Shown: piece after piece, positions 1 to 7,209 of the stretch
How positions within the stretch are numbered: the first letter of the stretch is position 1
How the letters are laid out: every line of letters starts with the position of its first letter
The notes under the pieces: generated by a model
Told to the model about the DNA's origin: nothing
Databases searched by the model: none
What the model saw: the letters and a program-made list of their open reading frames with translations, nothing else
Position numbers and translations under genes: made by a program
NCBI GenBank assembly: GCA_003152975.1
Contig: PMBP01000274.1
Coordinates: forward strand, 2,649 to 15,927
Source: Phycisphaerales bacterium
GTDB taxonomy: Bacteria; Planctomycetota; Phycisphaerae; Sedimentisphaerales; Anaerohalosphaeraceae
DNA: 13,279 nucleotides
Direction: 5' to 3'

Positions 1-3000
1 CCGGGCTACGGCGAGGTGCCGTATTGGTGGTGGACGGGCGACCCGCTGGATGTGGACCGGCTGATCTGGCAGCTCGATCAGTTGCACCAGAAGGGCATCA
101 GCGGCGTGCAGGTCAATTACGCCCACGAGGATTCACCGGGCTGGCCGACCTATGCGGCCGAGCCGCCGATCTTCAGCGAATCGTGGTGGCGGATCTGGGG
201 CCGGGTTGCCGAGGAGTGCCGCAAACGCGGGATGGGGATCGGCCTGAGCACTTACACGCTGGATTGGACGGGAGCGGACAATCTGTTCCGAAAGCTCTTC
301 TATTCCAAGCCGGAGCTCAATGCGCTCACGCTTGCCCCCCTGCCGCGCCAGCGTCTCAATGCCGGCCAAACGGTCACCGTCGCGGTGCCTGCCGATCTGG
401 TCGCGGCGCGGGCCTATCGCGCCGACGGCGGCCAACTCCAGAGCGGCGGCATCGACCTGATGGCGAATGTTCGCGACGGGAAACTGACCTGGACAGCCCC
501 CGACGGTTCGTGGGAACTGTGGGTGCTCGGCGCCGAGCGGCAGGCCAATACACTCAACCCCCTGCTTGGCGGCATCGGCGAGATTGTGATCCGCGACTTT
601 TACCAGCGTTTCCAGGACGCCACGCCGAACAAGTCCTACGAAGGGCTCAACTACTTTTTCAACGACGAACTGCAGATCGGCGGCGGCGCCCATGTCTGGA
701 ACTCGGATTTCGCGGCCGAGTTCGAGAAACGCAAGGGTTATGACCTGTTCGATATTTTACCAGCATTATGGAGTGATATTGGCGCCTTGACGCCCAAGGT
801 CCGCATGGACTACGCCGATGTGCGGATGGCAATGATGGAGGAACGCTTCTTTGAGCCGATCTACCACTGGCACGCATCGCGCGGCCTGATTTTCGCCTGC
901 GACTCCGGCGGTCGCGGTCTGCAACCCGACGAGTTTGGCGACTATTTCCGCGTCACGCGATGGTATTCGGCGCCGGGCCACGACACACCCGGCGGCCAGG
1001 CCGACCTGATCAAAGGGAAAGTCTCCTCCTCGATCGCCAGTCTCTACCGTCGGCCGCGTGTGTGGCTGGAGGGTTACCACAGTCTGGGCTGGGGAGCGAC
1101 ACCGGAACGGCTGATGTACGCTACCCGCGAGAATTATCTTTACGGCTGCACGCTGCTGAACCTGCACGGCCTGTACTACAGCACGCACGGCTCGTTCTGG
1201 GAATGGGCGCCGCCCTGTTACCACTTCCGCATGCCCTACTGGGACCACATGGGGGTGTTCCTGAAATACTTCGAACGCCTCTCGTATCTGCTCAGCCAGG
1301 GCCGAATGGTCTGCGATGTGGCGGTGGTGTATCCGGTTGCGCCGTACGAGGCGGGATTGGACGGCCAGAAGGCCACACAGACGGCCTTCGATACCGCCCG
1401 GGCCCTCATGGCCACCGGAATCAACTTTGAATTTATAGATGCCGACTCGTTGGCACGGGCCAGCATCCGCGACGGCCGACTGGAAGTCGCCGATTCCTCG
1501 TATCGCGCGCTGGTCTTCCCGGCGATGGAAGCGATACGCTGGTCGTCGCTGGAAAAGGCGGGCAGCTTTGCCAAGGCCGGCGGACTGGTGCTGAATGTCG
1601 GCACACTGCCGTTTGCCAGCGATCGCGCCGGCCGGGCCGACAAAGAACTGGACGCGCTGGTGGCCGCGACATTTGCCGACAAGAACCGACCGGCCAAGCC
1701 GGCCGATGTTCCGGCGACGATCCTGGCGGCGTTCCCTCCCGACACTCACGCCGACAAGCCCGTTCGTTCGCTCCATCGCAAGGTCGGGCCACGCGATGTT
1801 TACATGGTCATGGATGCGCTGAAGAACTCGACAGTCGAGTTCCGCGCCAAGGGCCGGGCCGAGTTGTGGGACCCGTGGACCGGTGTGACGCGGCCGCTGC
1901 GGGTACTGGGCGAGACGGCGACCGGCACGAAGGTGGAGTTGCCGCTGGAAGAGTACGAGGCGCAGATCGTGGTGTTCACGCCGGGGCAGAAGCATGTCAA
2001 TCCAACACCGCGGCCGGAGCGGCCGGTGCAGACGATCGCACTGGACGGCGAGTGGGAGTTCGAGCTGAAGCCGACAATGGATAACCGTTATGGAGATTTT
2101 CGTCTGCCGGCCGATGACATGATCATCGGCCCTGAAGCACGCATCTTCCGTCACGCCGTCGAGAGCGGCGATGCGGCCGACTGGAAGACGCCCGGCTTTG
2201 ACGACAGCCGATGGGAGCGAGCCACTTACAATTTCGGGCCGCAATTCTGGCTGCTGGGACCGCTCCCGGCCGATGCTGCAGGCGATGCGCTCGACGCAGA
2301 ACTGGCCAAACTGGCGCAGGTAAATCCCCAGGAAGCGGTCACCGTGGCCGGAAAGTCATTGTCCTGGCGGCTTTATAGCTTCTCTTGGCGCCAAGGACTT
2401 GAAGGCGATCCCGGCCACCAGGGCTGGCACGGCCTCAAGGAAAATGTCACTGACCATTTCCTTTGTCTGGGCAAACGCGGCGACGCGATGAACGAGTTCA
2501 AGTACGAACCCGAGGCGGCAGGCAGTCGCTATTATCTCTGGACCAGCGCGACCGTCGATCGCCCGACAGACGCCCACATCGTGGCCAGCACCCGACAAGA
2601 GGGCGAAAAACCTCACGCCTCCGAGGTGTTGACCCCGGCAGCGGTTTACCTCAACGGTACGCGCATCAACGACCTCAAGCAGGTCGTATCGCTCCGGACC
2701 GGGGCCAATCCGATCCTGGTCCGTTATGACCATGCGGGTCGCGGCTATTTTGTTTTGAAACGCGATGGCGCCGATGCGAAACCGACGAACCGAACGCCGC
2801 TGTCGATGACCTGGTTCGACGATCCCTCGGTGATTCGGTTCGACATCCATGCCGGGAACAAACCGGCCGAATGGTTCCGCTTCACCGCGCCGCCCGGCCT
2901 TAGCGCAATGACGGTCACCGCCAAAGGGGCCGTAGAGGCATGGGCCGACGGTCAGCCCATGCGTGCCGCGGGACAGGGCCGTTTCGAGGCGGCAGTGCCG

Positions 3001-3462
3001 TTGCCGCGCGCGTCCGTCGTCGCTCTGCGCGTTGTTCCCGAAACCGGGGTCAGTGGTACGGCCGTCTTTCCCGATCCGGTCCGCCTCGAATGCCAAGCCG
3101 GTACCGCCATGCCGGGCGACTGGTCAAAGGCGGGAACGCTGGAGTGTTACTCTGGCGGCGCATGGTATCGTAAGTCAATGACGCTGACGCCCGAACAGGC
3201 ACGAGGTGAAATCACGCTCAACCTCGGCAAAGTGGTGGCCACGGCCGAAGTCCGCGTGAATGGACAACCGGCCGGGATCCTTGTCGCGCCGCCGTGGCGT
3301 GTGGATATCTCCCAACAGGTCAAGCCCGGCGAAAACCGGATCGAGGTGCTGGTGTTCAACACGCTGGCCAACCACTACCTGACCATTCCGACCCGCTATC
3401 GGGGCGAGTTGACATCCGGCCTGCTGGGCCCGGTAACTTTGGAGGTCACGGCATCGAAGTAG
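1..3462 (+). CDS. GH106-like alpha-L-rhamnosidase, 5'-truncated by window edge
   Basis: Probable secreted glycoside hydrolase that removes terminal alpha-L-rhamnose (or a similar deoxysugar) from plant or algal polysaccharides. The frame is open from base 1, so the N-terminus and any signal peptide lie outside; 1153 residues are visible. A GTG at 16 is in frame, but the conserved family opening (PYWWWTGDP, then GISGVQVNYAH) begins right there, so it is unlikely to be the true start. In window-frame numbering, candidate catalytic or metal-site acids are E223 in FNDELQIGG and E357 in WLEGYHSLGWG, the latter followed by the family-typical segment NLHGLYYSTHG. A beta-sandwich region begins near residue 675 (ALDGEWEFELKP). 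The last ~110 residues form a GH2-like sugar-binding sandwich (GAWYRKSM, VRVNGQPAGILVAPPWRVDI, NTLANHYLTIPTRYRG). The family call comes from pattern recognition; the substrate is inferred. Confidence 0.85.
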   Translation, partial: PGYGEVPYWWWTGDPLDVDRLIWQLDQLHQKGISGVQVNYAHEDSPGWPTYAAEPPIFSESWWRIWGRVAEECRKRGMGIGLSTYTLDWTGADNLFRKLFYSKPELNALTLAPLPRQRLNAGQTVTVAVPADLVAARAYRADGGQLQSGGIDLMANVRDGKLTWTAPDGSWELWVLGAERQANTLNPLLGGIGEIVIRDFYQRFQDATPNKSYEGLNYFFNDELQIGGGAHVWNSDFAAEFEKRKGYDLFDILPALWSDIGALTPKVRMDYADVRMAMMEERFFEPIYHWHASRGLIFACDSGGRGLQPDEFGDYFRVTRWYSAPGHDTPGGQADLIKGKVSSSIASLYRRPRVWLEGYHSLGWGATPERLMYATRENYLYGCTLLNLHGLYYSTHGSFWEWAPPCYHFRMPYWDHMGVFLKYFERLSYLLSQGRMVCDVAVVYPVAPYEAGLDGQKATQTAFDTARALMATGINFEFIDADSLARASIRDGRLEVADSSYRALVFPAMEAIRWSSLEKAGSFAKAGGLVLNVGTLPFASDRAGRADKELDALVAATFADKNRPAKPADVPATILAAFPPDTHADKPVRSLHRKVGPRDVYMVMDALKNSTVEFRAKGRAELWDPWTGVTRPLRVLGETATGTKVELPLEEYEAQIVVFTPGQKHVNPTPRPERPVQTIALDGEWEFELKPTMDNRYGDFRLPADDMIIGPEARIFRHAVESGDAADWKTPGFDDSRWERATYNFGPQFWLLGPLPADAAGDALDAELAKLAQVNPQEAVTVAGKSLSWRLYSFSWRQGLEGDPGHQGWHGLKENVTDHFLCLGKRGDAMNEFKYEPEAAGSRYYLWTSATVDRPTDAHIVASTRQEGEKPHASEVLTPAAVYLNGTRINDLKQVVSLRTGANPILVRYDHAGRGYFVLKRDGADAKPTNRTPLSMTWFDDPSVIRFDIHAGNKPAEWFRFTAPPGLSAMTVTAKGAVEAWADGQPMRAAGQGRFEAAVPLPRASVVALRVVPETGVSGTAVFPDPVRLECQAGTAMPGDWSKAGTLECYSGGAWYRKSMTLTPEQARGEITLNLGKVVATAEVRVNGQPAGILVAPPWRVDISQQVKPGENRIEVLVFNTLANHYLTIPTRYRGELTSGLLGPVTLEVTASK

Positions 3463-3528
3463 CCGAAAGGGGGCGATCTGACGACGGGAAGCCCCCCGAT
3501 CCCAGCCCGCCACAATTTCTTGCGGCCC

Positions 3529-3557
3529 TTGCATTGACTTGGTACGGCGGATATAAT
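3529..3557 (+). promoter_or_regulatory. Sigma70-type promoter with leaderless geometry
   Basis: A perfect -10 hexamer TATAAT (3552-3557) lies 17 bases after TTGCAT (3529-3534). A better -35 match, TTGACT (3534-3539), is only 12 bases away and so badly spaced. The predicted transcription start falls at about 3564, which is the A of the ATG of the next gene. The mRNA would therefore have almost no leader, and no Shine-Dalgarno is visible. This promoter probably drives the membrane-protein and GH39 pair. Confidence 0.6.
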
Positions 3558-3563
3558 ACCCAT

Positions 3564-4133
3564 ATGGAGAAAACGATATATACGCGATCGTGGGCGAGCG
3601 GTATCGCGAAGGGCTTTTCGCGAGACCTGTTTCGCAGCGCGTTGTTTGCGTCAATCCTGTTGGTCGGGTTCCTCGGTGTTTTTTTTCTGATGAGACCCAC
3701 AGAGGATCTTTCGTATTACGATCAATCCCCCATTTCGATTCCCGGGATTATCAGCTTGGCGTTTCTGTCGTTTATCGTTCTGGTGGCTTGCTGTTATATT
3801 GCCCTGTTCATCGTGGCGGATGATCGGCAATGGGGAATCCGGGAACCGACGGTCCCGCACATCTGGGACGACCGGGAGGAACGGTGGATCACCAGCACGG
3901 TTTCGTTTGCCCATTACCTCGAGGAGCGGGGATCGCACATTGAGGCGGCGCTGGTTCAATATGACGATCCTCGGGTGGCGGCCCATCGGCTGATCGACAA
4001 AGTTGACGAGCGGACGCTTCAGTTGTACCTGTCGCTGCTGTCGGCGATGCAGATGGAACGGGAGCGGGCGCGGGTCGAATGGATCGAAGCAAGCCCCAAA
4101 ACCCTGGACGGCAAGACCCGGCGAGCGCAATAG
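3564..4133 (+). CDS. Small two-helix membrane protein, unknown function
   Basis: A 189-residue protein I do not recognise. Two hydrophobic helices span about residues 26-43 (ALFASILLVGFLGVFFLM) and 60-84 (IPGIISLAFLSFIVLVACC), joined by a short acidic, tyrosine-rich loop. The C-terminal ~105 residues are soluble and highly charged (IWDDREERW, YLEERG, HRLIDKVDERTLQLYLSLL) and probably helical, ending in a basic tail. The frame stays open upstream to 3294, but that part overlaps the 3' end of the rhamnosidase gene in another frame and reads as low-complexity. The ATG at 3564 sits right under the TATAAT box, so I start there. The stop is one base from the next ATG, which implies co-expression with the secreted glycosidase. 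Membrane location is supported by sequence; function is unknown. Confidence 0.7.
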   Translation: MEKTIYTRSWASGIAKGFSRDLFRSALFASILLVGFLGVFFLMRPTEDLSYYDQSPISIPGIISLAFLSFIVLVACCYIALFIVADDRQWGIREPTVPHIWDDREERWITSTVSFAHYLEERGSHIEAALVQYDDPRVAAHRLIDKVDERTLQLYLSLLSAMQMERERARVEWIEASPKTLDGKTRRAQ

Positions 4134-4134
4134 G

Positions 4135-5592
4135 ATGGACACGCCGATGGATCGGATTCTGATGCGGCGCGACTTTCGAACTTCCCAACGAATCCTTTTG
4201 ACTTCATTTTCACTCCTGTTATCCTCTTTTACCCCCCTGCTGCACGGAGTCGAGCTTCGGGTCGATGGTTCGCAGCGGTTGGGAACGATCCGTCCGCTGC
4301 ACGGGGTCAACAACGGCCCGCTCAACCAGGGGGGAACGATCGATCTGTCGGAGTATTATCGACAGGCCGGATTTCCGATGGCTCGGCTGCACGACAGCGA
4401 GTGGCCCGATCCGGACATTGTGGATATCCACGCCATCTTTCCCAACATGACGGCCGATCCGGAAAAGGCGGACAGTTACGATTTTTCCCGGACGGACGAT
4501 TACATCTCGGCGATTGTCAATACCGGAACGGGAATCGTCTATCGGCTCGGCGAGAGCATCGAGCACACCGGCAAAAAATACCGCGTCAACCCGCCGGCGG
4601 ACATGGACAAATGGGCCCGGGTATGCGTGGGGATCATCCGGCACTACAACGATGGCTGGGCCGGCGGGTTTAGGCACAACATCCGTTACTGGGAGATCTG
4701 GAACGAGCCGGAGAACCGGCCGGCAATGTGGACGGGAACCGACGAGCAGTATTTTCGGCTGTATGGGACCGCGGCCCGGGCCATCAAGGCGGCCTTTCCC
4801 GACTTGAAGGTCGGAGGCCCGTCGATCGGATACCCTGGAGACATGGAAGGCGACACGCTGAAAGCCACGGACTTTCTGAAGGCATTCCTGAAGACCTGCA
4901 AAGACCAGCAGGCCCCGCTGGACCTTTTTTCGTGGCACACCTATTCCTATGAACCATTCATCTACGCTAAAAAAGCGAGGGAGATTCGCAAGCTGCTCAA
5001 CGAATACGGGTTTGAAAAGACCGAGATCCACCTGAACGAATGGAACTTCCTGCCGGAAAACAACTGGCGGCCGATGTCTCTGGCCGGACAGGGATTCGAG
5101 CGGCGGCGATGGTACGACATCATGGGCGGGCCGGAGGGTGCGGCATTTCTGGCCTGTGTGCTGAGCGACCTGCAGGATAGCCCCGTGGATGTTGGGAATT
5201 ATTACAGCGGTGAGACCAGTTCGTTCGGCCTGTTCGACCGGTTCGCCGTGCCGAAGAAGACCTACTACGCGATGCGGGCGTTCCGGATGCTGCTGGATAC
5301 GCCCAATCGGGTCCGGGCGCAAGGGTGGGGCAGCGAGCAGGGAACGATCCTGGCTGGAAGCAATACCGACGGGAGCCAATGGACGGTGCTCATCAGTTAC
5401 CACCGAAGCCGGGAAGCGGAACTGAAGCTGACGATCGCAGGGCTTCCAAAGGCGGCGTATCACTGGCAATTTTCCCTCCTGGATGCCCAGAATAATCTGG
5501 AACCGGTGCGGACCGGGGAATTGGCCGAAGACGGCGTCATCGCCGATCGGCTCAACGGGCCGTGCGTAATCGTGGTCCGGCTCCAGCGGTAA
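4135..5592 (+). CDS. Secreted GH39-like glycosidase (clan GH-A)
   Basis: A 485-residue exported glycosidase, most like GH39 (beta-xylosidase / alpha-L-iduronidase family) among retaining clan GH-A enzymes. Residues 1-38 form a signal peptide: basic region (MRRDFRTSQR), hydrophobic core about 20-36, cleavage near H37-G38. RRDF resembles a loose Tat motif, so either Sec or Tat export is possible. The TIM barrel carries the acid/base glutamate E191 in WEIWNEPENRP and the likely nucleophile E302 in HLNEWN. Their 111-residue spacing suits GH39, and the F-S-W-H-T-Y segment before the nucleophile is also family-like. The end (SQWTVLISYHRSREAELKLTIAGLP) is a beta-sandwich. The ATG at 4135 follows the upstream stop by one base; in-frame ATGs at 4147 and 4162 are alternatives that keep the signal peptide. 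No strong Shine-Dalgarno is seen, so translational coupling is likely. The substrate is unknown. Confidence 0.82.
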   Translation: MDTPMDRILMRRDFRTSQRILLTSFSLLLSSFTPLLHGVELRVDGSQRLGTIRPLHGVNNGPLNQGGTIDLSEYYRQAGFPMARLHDSEWPDPDIVDIHAIFPNMTADPEKADSYDFSRTDDYISAIVNTGTGIVYRLGESIEHTGKKYRVNPPADMDKWARVCVGIIRHYNDGWAGGFRHNIRYWEIWNEPENRPAMWTGTDEQYFRLYGTAARAIKAAFPDLKVGGPSIGYPGDMEGDTLKATDFLKAFLKTCKDQQAPLDLFSWHTYSYEPFIYAKKAREIRKLLNEYGFEKTEIHLNEWNFLPENNWRPMSLAGQGFERRRWYDIMGGPEGAAFLACVLSDLQDSPVDVGNYYSGETSSFGLFDRFAVPKKTYYAMRAFRMLLDTPNRVRAQGWGSEQGTILAGSNTDGSQWTVLISYHRSREAELKLTIAGLPKAAYHWQFSLLDAQNNLEPVRTGELAEDGVIADRLNGPCVIVVRLQR

Positions 5593-5713
5593 GGGAACGG
5601 AACTGACAAGATTCCCTCCATCGAGATCACGCGGAGAGATCCGGGTTCCGGGGGGATTATTCGTTTGTCTTCGATGGGGAATATCAGCACCGTTTTTTTC
5701 GGCCACTTTTTTC

Positions 5714-5741
5714 TTGCAAATTGAAAATTATCCCGTATAGT
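5714..5741 (+). promoter_or_regulatory. Promoter of lysC
   Basis: TTGCAA (5714-5719), a 16-base spacer, then TATAGT (5736-5741). The predicted start is near 5748, giving a leader of about 77 bases before the lysC ATG. The layout resembles the promoter before the 3564 gene: both have TTGCA at -35 with a second TTGA just downstream. The preceding stretch from 5593 holds no gene or convincing terminator that I can see. Confidence 0.55.
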
Positions 5742-5749
5742 TTTTGCCG

Positions 5750-5774
5750 CACGGGGGAAGTAATTTTCCCCGTG
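5750..5774 (+). promoter_or_regulatory. Hairpin at the 5' end of the lysC leader
   Basis: The arms CACGGGGGAA (5750-5759) and TTCCCCGTG (5766-5774, plus T5765) pair over about 10 bp with one G-U and a very short loop. The hairpin starts about 2 bases after the predicted transcription start. No run of T follows, so it is not a terminator. It may protect the 5' end or take part in leader regulation. The leader is too short for a standard lysine riboswitch. Confidence 0.5.
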
Positions 5775-5824
5775 TATAACGGCTCCGAATTGAACCCATA
5801 AGCAGAACGGATAAGGGTATCGCT

Positions 5825-7057
5825 ATGGCAGTATTGGTACAGAAATTCGGCGGGACCTCGGTGGCGGACGCCCAGAAGATCCGCCGGGCGGCCGGGCGGG
5901 CATTGAATGCCGCCAAACAGGGCTTCCAGGTTGTCGTGGTGGCCTCGGCCCGAGGGCATCAGACCGACCACCTGATCGCCGACGCGCTGGAGGTCAACCC
6001 CAACCCGCCCAAGCGGGAAATGGACATGCTCCTGAGCACCGGCGAGCAGCAGACGGTCTCGCTTTTCGCGATGGCGCTGGAGGGGATGGGGCAAAAGGCC
6101 ATCAGCTTCACCGGCGCGCAGATCCAGATGATGACGGACAACTCGTACACCAAGGCCCGCATCCAGAGCATCGGCGTCGATCGTATCTTCAACAAGCTCA
6201 ACGAGGGCTACATCGTCATCGTCGCCGGCTTTCAGGGCGTCGATGAGCAGGGCAACATCACCACGCTGGGCCGGGGCGGCTCGGACACCAGCGCCGTGGC
6301 CCTGGCGGCGGCGCTGAAGGCCCAGATGTGCGAAATCTTCACGGATGTCGATGGGGTCTATACCTCCGATCCGAGGAAGTACCCCAAAGCCGTCAAGATG
6401 GACCAGATCAGCTACGATGAGATCCTGGAATTGGCTAGTCTCGGCGCCGGCGTAATGCACAGCCGGAGCATCGAGTTCGGCAAGAAATACAATGTGATCA
6501 TCCATGTTCGCAGCAGTATGAACGATAGCAAGGGAACCATTATTACGCACGAGGTACCGCAGATGGAAGGCATATTAGTTTCGGGAGCCACGATCCAGAA
6601 GGATCTGGCCAAGATCGGATTGGTGGATGTCGATAACAAGCCCGGCAACGCGGCCAAGGTCTTCGCGCAACTGGCCGAGGCCAAGATCGTCGTCAACGAC
6701 ATCATCCAGACGGAGGTCAGCGCCGACAAAGCGAACCTGTCGTTCACCTGCGCCAAGAGCGATCTGGGCGACGCCAAGAAGGTGATCGAGAAGATGCAGT
6801 CGCAGGTCAACTGCAAAGCGATCTTCGTCCGCGACGACATCGCCGAGGTGTCGGTGGTGGGCGTGGGGATGCGGTCGCACTATGGCGTGGCGACCAAGCT
6901 CTTTAAGGCGCTGGCCGACGCCAAGGTCAACATCGACTCGATCACGACCAGCGAAATCCGGATCAGTTGCATCGTGGACCTCAAGGACGGGGACAAGGCG
7001 CTAACCGTGGTCTGCGACGCCTTTGAACTGGACAAGCCCGTGGATCAGCGGAAGTAA
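5825..7057 (+). CDS. lysC: Aspartate kinase
   Basis: Cytoplasmic kinase that phosphorylates L-aspartate, the first step to lysine/diaminopimelate, threonine and methionine. It has 410 residues, the usual length for the monofunctional class. The kinase domain (about 1-240) shows KFGGTS at 7-12, STGEQQ at 71-76, TLGRGGSDTSA at 147-157 and TDVDGVYTSDPR at 173-184. Two ACT-type regulatory domains follow, about 250-325 and 340-403, implying feedback control by an end-product amino acid such as lysine or threonine. The usual SAMGxTTD motif reads SARGHQTD here (41-48), a modest divergence. The ATG is preceded by AAGGG (5813-5817) at 7 bases. The gene stands alone between its own promoter and a strong terminator. 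An internal start at codon 247 may give a separate beta subunit. The lysC name is by family; the particular isozyme is not known. Confidence 0.95.
   Translation: MAVLVQKFGGTSVADAQKIRRAAGRALNAAKQGFQVVVVASARGHQTDHLIADALEVNPNPPKREMDMLLSTGEQQTVSLFAMALEGMGQKAISFTGAQIQMMTDNSYTKARIQSIGVDRIFNKLNEGYIVIVAGFQGVDEQGNITTLGRGGSDTSAVALAAALKAQMCEIFTDVDGVYTSDPRKYPKAVKMDQISYDEILELASLGAGVMHSRSIEFGKKYNVIIHVRSSMNDSKGTIITHEVPQMEGILVSGATIQKDLAKIGLVDVDNKPGNAAKVFAQLAEAKIVVNDIIQTEVSADKANLSFTCAKSDLGDAKKVIEKMQSQVNCKAIFVRDDIAEVSVVGVGMRSHYGVATKLFKALADAKVNIDSITTSEIRISCIVDLKDGDKALTVVCDAFELDKPVDQRK
6551..6565 (+). promoter_or_regulatory. Internal Shine-Dalgarno and ATG inside lysC (possible beta subunit start)
   Basis: GAGGT (6551-6555) precedes an in-frame ATG at 6563, codon 247, with 8 bases between GAGG and ATG. 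Translation from here to 7057 would give a 164-residue protein holding only the two ACT domains. This matches the known alpha2beta2 aspartokinases of Bacillus subtilis (LysC), Corynebacterium and Thermus, whose beta subunit of about 160-170 residues comes from an internal in-frame start at about residue 245-250. Use of the site here is inferred. Confidence 0.5.
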
Positions 7058-7081
7058 CATTCTCAATCTCGTCACGAATTC

Positions 7082-7117
7082 GACAACCCGGTACCGTAAG
7101 GTATCGGGTTGTTTTTT
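7082..7117 (+). terminator. Intrinsic terminator of lysC
   Basis: A 13-bp stem pairs 7083-7095 (ACAACCCGGTACC) with 7100-7112 (GGGTATCGGGTTGT less its first base), with one G-U pair and a GTAA tetraloop (7096-7099). A run of T at 7112-7117 follows. It lies 25 bases past the lysC stop and is a canonical Rho-independent terminator. Confidence 0.93.
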
Positions 7118-7126
7118 GGCAAGAGC

Positions 7127-7154
7127 GATTGATTATTGACGATTGACTATTGCT
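7127..7154 (+). repeat. Imperfect 14-bp tandem repeat, AT-rich
   Basis: Two copies in direct tandem: GATTGATTATTGAC (7127-7140) and GATTGACTATTGCT (7141-7154), identical at 11 of 14 positions. It lies just after the lysC terminator in the leader region of the nuclease gene. It contains several TTGA(C/T) hexamers that could serve as -35 elements, but no convincing -10 follows. It may be a fragment of an interspersed intergenic repeat. Confidence 0.6.
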
Positions 7155-7209
7155 GAATTGTACAAACCGTGCGATCGTCATCCCTCCTGTCGGAGAACAG
7201 GTACAGGGT

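Noticed and set aside
133..2244. Long minus-strand open frames (up to 492 codons) inside the rhamnosidase gene, with similar ones opposite the GH39-like gene (4219-5706) and opposite pgi (9101-10711).
   Set aside because: They lie antisense to genes with clear family motifs, and read as Arg/Pro/Gly-rich sequence without domains, as expected for shadows in GC-rich DNA.
3469..3497. Possible hairpin GGGGGC / GCCCCC after the rhamnosidase stop as a terminator.
   Set aside because: Only six pairs with a 16-base loop and no T-run; not convincing as an intrinsic terminator.
5593..5713. Search for a terminator after the GH39-like gene, including the T-run at about 5694-5700.
   Set aside because: GGGAA/TTCCC (5593-5616) is too short and lacks a T-run, and no stable stem sits just before the T-run. 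I see nothing else in this stretch.
5748..5824. Lysine riboswitch upstream of lysC.
   Set aside because: The predicted leader is about 77 bases with one simple hairpin, far shorter and simpler than the roughly 170-base multi-helix lysine riboswitch.
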